Position numbers and translations under genes: made by a program
Assembly: GCA_007135435.1 (NCBI GenBank)
Contig: SLIW01000590.1
Location: 1-6,537 of the forward strand
Direction: 5' to 3'
Length of the DNA stretch: 6,537 bases
From: Natronomonas sp.
Lineage (GTDB): Archaea > Halobacteriota > Halobacteria > Halobacteriales > Haloarculaceae
Part shown: one piece after another, positions 1 to 5,346 of the stretch
Position numbering within the stretch: position 1 is the stretch's first letter
Layout of the letters: each line of letters opens with the position of its first letter
The notes under the pieces: generated by a model
Seen by the model: only the letters and a program-made list of their open reading frames with translations
The model's database searches: none
Told to the model about the DNA's origin: nothing

Positions 1-2
1 AA

Positions 3-73
3 CTCCCTTGTCTCACGGCTCCCTTGTCTCACGGCTCCCCTGTCTCACGGCTCCCCTGTCTCACGGCTCCCTT
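3..73. repeat. 16-bp tandem repeat, four full copies plus a partial one
   Basis: Four consecutive 16-bp units occupy 3-18, 19-34, 35-50 and 51-66, with seven more bases of a fifth at 67-73. Units 1 and 2 read CTCCCTTGTCTCACGG. Units 3 and 4 differ from them by one T-to-C change (CTCCCCTGTCTCACGG). The pairwise sharing suggests stepwise duplication. The array begins at the window edge, so it may extend further upstream. No coding role is supported: 16 is not a multiple of 3, and the open frame across it is only an upstream extension of the phosphorylase frame. Confidence 0.9.
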
Positions 74-75
74 CG

Positions 76-151
76 GTCGCCGTTCGACTGTCCGAGACGC
101 TCCCGACGGTCGCGTCTCGCTACCAGTCGCCGCTCAACCGTCCGCGACGCT
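76..151. repeat. Imperfect 26-bp direct repeat (period 50) enclosing a hairpin
   Basis: Positions 76-101 and 126-151 match at 22 of 26 bases. Between and within them lies a perfect 8-bp inverted repeat, CGAGACGC (93-100) and GCGTCTCG (112-119), with an 11-nt loop. A second, weaker stem (ACGGC at 63-67 with GCCGT at 79-83) sits just upstream. The region could be the 3' untranslated end of a gene to the left or a degenerate repeat cluster. No T-run follows, so a classical archaeal terminator is not visible. Confidence 0.6.
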
Positions 152-204
152 TGCTTACTTTGTGTTCCCGCGTGCGGGCGCGTGGTTACCAAGAGCGAAA
201 GGAT

Positions 205-216
205 CGAAACCATATC
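205..216 (+). promoter_or_regulatory. Candidate BRE/TATA promoter of the nucleoside phosphorylase gene
   Basis: CGAAAC (205-210) followed by CATATC (211-216) resembles a haloarchaeal BRE plus TATA-like element. Transcription would start near 238-240, giving a leader of about 26 nt before the ATG at 266. A weak Shine-Dalgarno-like GAGGG at 254-258, seven bases before the ATG, fits a short-leadered transcript. The match to a TATA box is poor, so this is tentative. Confidence 0.35.
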
Positions 217-265
217 GGATACGGGAGGCGACCCACTTTTGCCACCGGCCTTCGAGGGCACCGAC

Positions 266-991
266 ATGGCCAAGCAGCCACATCTGCTCGTCGAGGAGGG
301 CGACGTCGCGGACCTCGCGCTCGTGCCGGGTGACCCCGGCCGAGTCGAGCGCATCGCCGACCACTGTGACGACGCTGAGACCGTCGCCGAGAACCGCGAG
401 TACACGGTCGTCAACGCGACTTACGAGGGCCGCGAGCTGACGATCTGCTCGACCGGGATCGGCTCGCCCTCCGCGGCGATCGCCGTCGAGGAACTCGCCA
501 CCGTGGGCGTGGAAACCTTCGTGCGCGTGGGCACGACGGGAGCCCTCCAGCGGGGGATCGAGATCGGCGACATGGTCGTCGCCACGGGCGCCGCGAAGAA
601 CGAGGGGACGACCCGTCGCTACGAGGCCGTCGAGTACCCGGCCGTCCCCGACCACGAGGTGCTGGCGGCACTGGTGGAGTCGGCAGAGCGGCGGCAGGCG
701 TCCGTCCACGTGGGCCCCATCGCGACGGACGACGCCTTCTACGCCGAGACCGAGGAGCACGTCTCCGACTGGGAGGACGCCGGGCTGCTCTGCGTCGAGA
801 TGGAGGCCGCGGCCATCTTCACGCTCGCGCGGCGGAAGGGCCTGCGGGCGGGCGCCATCTGCACCGTCGACGGCAACCTCGTCGAGGGGACACAGAAGGG
901 CGAGACGGACGCCGAGGAGCTCCCGGAGAAGGCGAAGGACAACGTCGGCCGGGCGATCCGGATCACGCTGGACGCGGTCGAAGGGCTGTAG
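266..991 (+). CDS. udp: Nucleoside phosphorylase, uridine phosphorylase type (PNP_UDP_1)
   Basis: A 241-residue protein of the trimeric/hexameric nucleoside phosphorylase family (PNP/Udp/MTAP fold). It would cleave nucleosides with phosphate to a free base and ribose-1-phosphate in cytosolic salvage. Visible signatures are PGDPGRV at residues 21-27 (phosphate loop), STGIG at 62-66, RVGTTGA at 87-93 (Arg87 corresponds to the phosphate-binding Arg of E. coli Udp) and VEMEAAA at 177-183 (ribose-binding Met/Glu). The ATG at 266 is chosen because the family N-terminus (MAKQPHLLVEEGDVADL) begins there; the same frame stays open to the left edge but is repeat-derived. In the loop where E. coli Udp carries the uracil-binding Gln and Arg after FYPG, this protein reads FYAETEEH, so base preference is uncertain. 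The family is sure; uridine versus another nucleoside is not. It converges on the channel gene. Confidence 0.93.
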   Translation: MAKQPHLLVEEGDVADLALVPGDPGRVERIADHCDDAETVAENREYTVVNATYEGRELTICSTGIGSPSAAIAVEELATVGVETFVRVGTTGALQRGIEIGDMVVATGAAKNEGTTRRYEAVEYPAVPDHEVLAALVESAERRQASVHVGPIATDDAFYAETEEHVSDWEDAGLLCVEMEAAAIFTLARRKGLRAGAICTVDGNLVEGTQKGETDAEELPEKAKDNVGRAIRITLDAVEGL

Positions 992-1023
992 GTTCACGCT
1001 GGACGCGGTCGAAGGGCTGTAGG
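963..1023. repeat. 30-bp perfect tandem duplication of the phosphorylase gene end
   Basis: Positions 963-992 and 994-1023 are identical over 30 bases, separated by one T (period 31). The first copy covers the last codons and TAG stop of the phosphorylase gene. The second lies in the intergenic gap before the end of the convergent channel gene at 1065. Perfect identity points to a recent slippage-type duplication. Because the stop is in copy 1, the protein is unaffected. Confidence 0.95.
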
Positions 1024-1064
1024 GTGACGGCGTATGCGTATTCCCATCGATGTACCCGAGGGCG

Positions 1065-2264
1065 CTACCGTTCGACCTCGAGGAACTCGTCGATGAGCCG
1101 CTCGGGATCGTCGTCGCCGAAGGCGGACTCCACGAGCAGGCGGCCGCCCAGGACCGACGGACTCATGACCACGTCGGCGCCGGCGCGTCGGAGCTTCTTC
1201 GTGTTCTCGCGGTCGGTCGCGGCGGCGACGATCCGCAGCTCGGGGTTGAGCTCACGGGCGGTGAGCACGGTCATCGCGTCGTGGGCGTCGTCGTTGGTCG
1301 CGACGATGAGCGCCCGTGCGCGTTCGATGTGGACCTGTCGGAGCGGGGTCTCGTCGCTGGGATCACCCGTGAGGACCGTGTAGTCGCGGTCGCGGAGGTA
1401 CCGGGCGTCGTCCGGATCGCGGACGACGACGACGCTCGTGGCCGCGCCGAGGTGTTCGAGGATCGGTTCGGTCAGATCGCCGTGGCCGACGACGACGTAG
1501 TGGTCGTCGAGCAGCTCGAGTTGTCTTTCGCTCATGTTTCCGAGTGCTTCCGCCAGCCGGGCCTCGATGAGTGGCCCGAGGAGCGTGCCCAGGGCGACGC
1601 CGAAGCTCGCCACGCCGGTGACGAGGACCGACATCGAGAAGAGCCGGCCGAACTGCGACGTCGCGGTGATGTCGCCGTAGCCCACCGTCGAGGCCGTCAC
1701 GATGGTGAAGTAGAACGCGTCGAGTATCGTCTCGACCCCCTCGAACTCGTCGCGGAGGGCGTACGCGCCGACCGTCCCGTACACCTGGACTGCCAGGATG
1801 GCGGCCAACGAGGCCAGCTGTGTCATCGTCAGCTCGACCCGCCTGGTGAAGACCCCGTAGTTGACGAGCACGACCGGCAGCGCCAGCACCGACAGCACGA
1901 CGAGTGGATAGGAGTACGCGCTCGCCTGAGCCAGTCCCTGAACGCCCGTGATCGGCAACAACAGGATGGTCGAGTACCAGGCGACGCGGTAGCCACGACG
2001 GAGGCCGTAGGCGCTCGCCAGCATCAGGAAGCCGGTCATCGTTCCGGTGAACCCCGCCGTCCGCGCGACGAGCTCCGGGAGGAGCTCCGCCAGCGGCCCG
2101 GAGACCTCCATCGTGCCGATGTTGACGATGCCCGTGACGACCGAGAGGATCGCGACGATCGTCGTCAGGAGGATGGCCGCACGCGTCCGTACCAGGCGCC
2201 GAGGCGAGGATGGCTCCGGGGCAGACCCCGTCCGTCGCGCGCCAGCCTCCGGCTCGGCCGCCAT
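1065..2264 (-). CDS. Six-helix K+-channel-like protein with cytoplasmic RCK_N (TrkA-N) domain
   Basis: A 399-residue membrane protein. Hydrophobic segments lie near residues 28-50, 66-87, 94-111, 118-137, 147-167 and 205-230. The pore helix (about 180-192) leads into the K+ selectivity filter TVGYGD at 193-198, between the last two helices. The first four helices carry no obvious arginine-rich voltage sensor. From about residue 253 a Rossmann-type RCK_N/TrkA-N domain follows: VVVGHGDLTEPI near 257-268, an acidic end of the second strand (RDPDD, 282-286), and ISPS-like VMSPSVLGGRLL near 366-377. The nucleotide motif is GHGDLT, with Thr at the usual third glycine. The protein stops soon after RCK_N and has no RCK_C lobe. 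Such proteins conduct K+ with gating set by ligands on the RCK ring. It is transcribed divergently from two genes supplying RCK_C domains. Start ATG fits a leaderless promoter. Confidence 0.93.
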   Translation of the reverse strand: MAAEPEAGARRTGSAPEPSSPRRLVRTRAAILLTTIVAILSVVTGIVNIGTMEVSGPLAELLPELVARTAGFTGTMTGFLMLASAYGLRRGYRVAWYSTILLLPITGVQGLAQASAYSYPLVVLSVLALPVVLVNYGVFTRRVELTMTQLASLAAILAVQVYGTVGAYALRDEFEGVETILDAFYFTIVTASTVGYGDITATSQFGRLFSMSVLVTGVASFGVALGTLLGPLIEARLAEALGNMSERQLELLDDHYVVVGHGDLTEPILEHLGAATSVVVVRDPDDARYLRDRDYTVLTGDPSDETPLRQVHIERARALIVATNDDAHDAMTVLTARELNPELRIVAAATDRENTKKLRRAGADVVMSPSVLGGRLLVESAFGDDDPERLIDEFLEVER

Positions 2265-2285
2265 GGCGCACCCTTTCTCCGAAGG

Positions 2286-2297
2286 CCGTAAAACCCC
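2286..2297 (-). promoter_or_regulatory. TATA-like box of the channel gene, probably leaderless
   Basis: On the minus strand the sequence GGGGTTTTACGG spans this interval. Its centre is about 27 nt from the A of the channel ATG at 2264, the spacing expected when transcription begins at or next to the start codon. This supports the chosen start. It faces away from the promoter of the RCK_C pair. Confidence 0.55.
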
Positions 2298-2391
2298 ATC
2301 GCTCGACCGCTTCGGCGGGGACGAGGCGGTGCACGTCCGTCCACAGTCCCGGGGTCACGGCTCCCGGGTGGCAGCGGTGCCGGCGTCCTCC

Positions 2392-2436
2392 CCGCAGACG
2401 CCCCCCACGAAGACGCCCCCGACGAAGACGCCCACT
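2392..2436. repeat. 15-bp tandem repeat in the divergent promoter region
   Basis: Three adjacent 15-bp units lie at 2392-2406, 2407-2421 and 2422-2436. Units 2 and 3 share the first 13 bases (ACGAAGACGCCC plus C/A variation at the end). Unit 1 differs mainly in its first bases. The array ends about 25 bp before the TATA-like box of the downstream operon, where an activator or repressor site would sit. It may equally be a neutral slippage repeat. Confidence 0.7.
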
Positions 2437-2451
2437 GAGCTGACGTCGCCT

Positions 2452-2467
2452 CGAAAGCCGTTTAACG
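2452..2467 (+). promoter_or_regulatory. BRE/TATA promoter of the RCK_C operon, probably leaderless
   Basis: CGAAAGCCGTTTAACG combines a BRE-like CGAAA with a TATA-like GTTTAAC. The TATA centre (about 2463) is 26 nt before the ATG at 2489, the classic haloarchaeal leaderless spacing. No Shine-Dalgarno sequence precedes this ATG, which agrees with leaderless initiation. The core GTTTAACG resembles the divergent channel promoter core (GTTTTACG). Confidence 0.65.
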
Positions 2468-2488
2468 CCCCCACCCATTCGAGTCGCC

Positions 2489-3709
2489 ATGACGCAGCCG
2501 CTCCCCGTGGAGATCCTGCTCGGGATCTACCTCGGCATCCTGACCGGGATGTTCCCCGCGCTCATCTCCTGGGGACTGGGGTTCCTGTTCAAGTACGTCA
2601 CGGGGGTGACGATCCCGGCGCTCGCGGTCGTGGTGCTCGCGCTGGCGATCGCCGGCATCAACGGGGGGCTGCTGGCGCTCATGGACCCGGCCGTCCTCGA
2701 GTCTGGGGGGCGCATCGTCGTCGCACTCCTGGTCGTGATGATGCTGGCGCTCTACGCCCACTCGAAGGGCGACAAGATGGGTGCGGAGTTCCCCAGGCGG
2801 CTCTCGCTCGGGACGCTCCGCGAGCGGACCCTCTCCGCCGACGTGATCGAGCTCGTCGGGTCCCGCGGCGAGGTGACGATCGAGGTCGTCGGCGAGGTGG
2901 TCGACATGGAGGGCTACCCGCCGCTGTCGGAGGCGACCCGAAGCGCGATCAAGGACGGCGAGTGGCCACTCCCGGCCGACATCCCGCTCTCGGAGCTCGA
3001 GACGCGGTTCGCCGAGCGGTTGAAGACGGAGCTCGACCTGTCGGACGTCTCCGTGTCGATCGACGAGCGAGGCCGGGCGACGGTCGTGGCGGCGCCCCCG
3101 CTGTCCGGGCTCTCCAAGCGCGTCCCGTCCGGCAAGCGGGCCGTCTCGGTCGACGCCCTGGTCCCGACGGGGTTGGCGCGCGGCGACGAGGTGCTGGTCG
3201 TCGCTGGCGACCTCTCGGTAGCCGGGACCGTGGTCTCCGCCAGGTCTGGCGGCAAGAAGGACGACAGGCCGAAGACCGACGGGGGGACGCCCGTCGACGC
3301 GGCGGAGGACGCGCCTGCCCCGGTCGTCGCGCCGGCGACGACCGGCGGCGAGGGCCGGGTCACCGTCGCCGTCCCCCGGTCGGACGCCGAGCGCCTGCTG
3401 GGCGTCCAGCGGGCGAAGATCGTGGTGACCTCCCGGGGGACCCGCCGGGAGTTCGAGCTCGTCTCGCTGCTCCGCCGGGCCGGCAAGCGCTTCCGGAAGC
3501 TCACCGTGACGGCCGGCAGCGAACTGGACGGGGCGAGCCTGGGTGAGGCGAACGTCCGCGACGTCCACGGCGTCGCCGTCCTGGCGGTCAAGAGCGCCGG
3601 GGGATGGAAGGTCGCCCCACGAGGGTCGACCACGTTGGCCGCCGGTGACGAACTGTTCGCCGTCGGACGCCCCGCCGCCCTCGGCACCTTCCAGGAGGTG
3701 GTCACGTGA
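2489..3709 (+). CDS. Membrane-anchored TrkA_C (RCK_C) domain protein, first of a tandem pair
   Basis: A 406-residue protein. Three hydrophobic helices lie near residues 8-31, 41-65 and 74-91. A soluble middle domain spans about 117-252 (EGYPPL near 141-146, the ELETRFAERLKTEL helix near 169-182, and VPTGLARGDEV near 225-235). A Lys/Asp then Pro/Ala-rich linker covers about 253-289. A C-terminal TrkA_C/RCK_C domain occupies about 335-398: TAGSELDGASLGEANVRD, a V-rich strand, then the terminal GDELFAVGRPAAL motif. RCK_C lobes bind regulatory ligands such as Ca2+ or nucleotides in K+ channels and transporters; here the ligand is unknown. No Rossmann RCK_N lobe or pore filter is visible, so this is not itself a channel or complete TrkA. 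It overlaps the next gene by 4 nt and lies divergent from a channel that lacks RCK_C, suggesting a partner or regulator in K+ homeostasis (inference). Middle-domain function unknown. Confidence 0.9.
   Translation: MTQPLPVEILLGIYLGILTGMFPALISWGLGFLFKYVTGVTIPALAVVVLALAIAGINGGLLALMDPAVLESGGRIVVALLVVMMLALYAHSKGDKMGAEFPRRLSLGTLRERTLSADVIELVGSRGEVTIEVVGEVVDMEGYPPLSEATRSAIKDGEWPLPADIPLSELETRFAERLKTELDLSDVSVSIDERGRATVVAAPPLSGLSKRVPSGKRAVSVDALVPTGLARGDEVLVVAGDLSVAGTVVSARSGGKKDDRPKTDGGTPVDAAEDAPAPVVAPATTGGEGRVTVAVPRSDAERLLGVQRAKIVVTSRGTRREFELVSLLRRAGKRFRKLTVTAGSELDGASLGEANVRDVHGVAVLAVKSAGGWKVAPRGSTTLAAGDELFAVGRPAALGTFQEVVT
3694..3708 (+). promoter_or_regulatory. Shine-Dalgarno and GTGA start/stop overlap coupling the two RCK_C genes
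   Basis: GGAGGTG at 3694-3700 is a full match to the archaeal anti-Shine-Dalgarno core and lies five bases before a GTG at 3706. That GTG overlaps the upstream TGA (3707-3709) in a GTGA overlap. This decides the GTG start of the second gene and implies coupled translation from one transcript, in contrast to the leaderless first gene. Confidence 0.8.
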
Positions 3710-5064
3710 GCACGCCGGTCGCCGGCCAGGTCGCCGTCGGCGACGACCTCCTCGTGCGGGTCGCGCTCGTCGTGGTCCTGGCGGTCCTCGCCGCCGTCGT
3801 CGGCTGCGTGGCGGGCCTGCTCCACCGGTGGTACGCCAACCAGCGGGTCCCGGACGGGCTCCCGGTGCTCGTGGGCGTCAGCGCCGTCGCGGTGTACCTG
3901 AACACGGCCGGCGCCCTCGGCGACGTCCTCGTCGGCGAGGTTGACCTGCTGGCGGTGGAGGCGGCGATCTTCAACGTGGTGACCTTCTTCGTCGCCGCGG
4001 GTGCCGCCTACGGTGGCGGCAGGGTCGGCGACCGGATCGGGCTCAACCTCTTCGCCGTCTCCGGTGCCACCAGCGTCGAGGCGGACGTCAGCCGCCTCGT
4101 CAGGACCGTCGGCCGCGTGACCACCGTCAGGCTCCCCGCCGACGCCGCGGCCATCGACGACATCGACGGCTACGACCCGGTCGACCCGGAGATCAAGACG
4201 AAGCTCGCCGGCCAGACGCTCCTGTTCCCCCGGCGGCTCACCGTCGACCAGCTCCGCGAGCGCTTCGTCGAGCGCCTCCGGACCGACTACGGCGTCGGCC
4301 ACGTGGACGTCGACTTCGCCCCGGACGGCACCGTCGAGTACCTCGCCGTCGGGAGCCGCGAGTCCGGCATCGGCCCCACGCTCCCGCCCGGGACCGCCGC
4401 GGTGGCGGTGAAGGCGGATCCGGCGAACAACGCCAGTCCCGGCGACACGGTCCAGCTGTGGACGACGGGCGGGCAAGCCCCTCGGGCGAGCGCCGCCACC
4501 GGCGGGGCCGCCAGCGGGGCAGCAGCCGGGGGCGCCAGCGAGGCCGCCAGCGAGGCCGCCAGAACGGAGGGGGATGTCGGGACAGAGGGGGACGGGGGCA
4601 CCTCCCCGGATGTGGCCCCGGACGCGGGCAGCAGACCACGCCGGATCGCGAACGGCGAGCTCCGCGGGACCGCCGACGACGTCGCCACCCTGGCGCTGGA
4701 CGAGGAGGACGCGAAGGTGCTGGACACCGAACGCCGCTACCGGCTCGTCACGCTGCCGGTCGAACCGCGGATCGACCGCGAGTTCGCCGCCCAGCTCCGG
4801 GCCGCCGCGGAGACGATGAGCGTCGTCACGGTCGCCGAGGGCAGCCCACTGACCGGCGTGACCGTCGGCGGCCTCGACGTCGCGGTCGCGGCCGTGCAGG
4901 CCACCGACGAGGGGATCGAGGCGATCCCCCGGCGGAACCGTCCGCTGTCGGTCGGCGAGCGCGTCTACGCCATCGGACGGCCAGATCGCCTCCGGCGGCT
5001 GGAAGCGGCGGCGGCGACCGGGGCGACGACGGCGGCCGCCGCATCGACCGACGACGACGATTGA
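3706..5064 (+). CDS. Membrane-anchored TrkA_C (RCK_C) domain protein, second of a tandem pair
   Basis: A 452-residue protein with the same architecture as the upstream gene. Helices lie near residues 17-40, 51-73 and 80-103. A middle domain spans about 128-256 (DGYDPVDPEI near 154-163, RRLTVDQLRERFVERL near 176-191). A long low-complexity Gly/Ala/Ser/Glu linker covers about 257-311, including an ASEAASEAA repeat. A C-terminal TrkA_C/RCK_C domain lies at about 370-430, ending VGERVYAIGRPDRL, followed by an Ala/Thr tail closing in four Asp. Middle and C-terminal domains align co-linearly with the first gene, so the two are old, diverged tandem paralogues. The GTG start is fixed by the perfect Shine-Dalgarno and 4-nt overlap. 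No catalytic motif, pore filter or nucleotide-binding Rossmann motif is seen. A regulatory or scaffold role with the divergent K+-channel protein is likely but inferred. Two paralogues in one operon could form heteromers. Confidence 0.9.
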   Translation: MSTPVAGQVAVGDDLLVRVALVVVLAVLAAVVGCVAGLLHRWYANQRVPDGLPVLVGVSAVAVYLNTAGALGDVLVGEVDLLAVEAAIFNVVTFFVAAGAAYGGGRVGDRIGLNLFAVSGATSVEADVSRLVRTVGRVTTVRLPADAAAIDDIDGYDPVDPEIKTKLAGQTLLFPRRLTVDQLRERFVERLRTDYGVGHVDVDFAPDGTVEYLAVGSRESGIGPTLPPGTAAVAVKADPANNASPGDTVQLWTTGGQAPRASAATGGAASGAAAGGASEAASEAARTEGDVGTEGDGGTSPDVAPDAGSRPRRIANGELRGTADDVATLALDEEDAKVLDTERRYRLVTLPVEPRIDREFAAQLRAAAETMSVVTVAEGSPLTGVTVGGLDVAVAAVQATDEGIEAIPRRNRPLSVGERVYAIGRPDRLRRLEAAAATGATTAAAASTDDDD

Positions 5065-5067
5065 GAG

Positions 5068-5082
5068 AGCGACCCTGTCGCT
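5068..5082 (+). terminator. Small hairpin just after the RCK_C operon
   Basis: AGCGAC-CCT-GTCGCT forms a perfect 6-bp stem with a 3-nt loop, beginning three bases after the stop codon. It could mark or stabilise the 3' end of the operon transcript. No T-run follows, and archaeal termination depends mainly on T-runs, so a terminator role is weakly supported. Confidence 0.3.
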
Positions 5083-5103
5083 GTGCTCCCCTCGATTCGG
5101 TCC

Positions 5104-5207
5104 GTGCCGGCGGTGTCCTCCGTGCGGTCGGTGCCGGCGGTGTCCTCCGTGCGGTCGGTGCCGGCGGTGACCGACCTGTGGTCGGTACCGGCGGTGACCG
5201 ACGAGTG
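5104..5207. repeat. 27-bp tandem repeat, 3.9 copies
   Basis: Units lie at 5104-5130, 5131-5157, 5158-5184 and a partial unit at 5185-5207. Units 1 and 2 are identical. Unit 3 differs at five positions. Unit 4 is closest to unit 3. The period equals nine codons, and the array is in phase with the second RCK_C gene beyond its TGA: that frame stays open to TAG at 5209-5211 and gives SVPAV in every unit. At the unit 3/4 junction (5165-5190) a hairpin of ten base pairs with one bulged G and loop CTGTG is possible. No gene is called here. Confidence 0.9.
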
Positions 5208-5346
5208 TTAGGGATGACGGTGCGCAGCCGACCACGATCTGGGACGTCGACCCGGTGAACGGCACGTCCGGGGCCGCCGGCAGGTCGGCACCCAGGTGGA
5301 GGCCACCAGTCGGTACAGCCAACTTCCGGCGGTCCCCAGTGCGGTT

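Noticed and set aside
8..265. 86-codon upstream extension of the phosphorylase frame
   Set aside because: It translates the 16-bp repeats and hairpin region into Ser/Arg-rich sequence unlike the family. The family N-terminus begins at the ATG at 266.
155..997. Minus-strand open frame of 280 codons antisense to the phosphorylase
   Set aside because: An antisense shadow: no domain, and the plus strand shows full family motifs.
1045..1052. 8-bp palindrome CATCGATG between the convergent genes
   Set aside because: Too short to separate from chance; no T-run or second site.
1050..2291. Plus-strand open frame of 413 codons antisense to the channel gene
   Set aside because: The translation is low-complexity Arg/Asp/Gln-rich sequence without domains. 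The minus strand has membrane helices, a TVGYGD filter and RCK_N.
5104..5207. CRISPR array
   Set aside because: The 27-bp units are directly adjacent with no unique spacers, so this is a plain tandem repeat.
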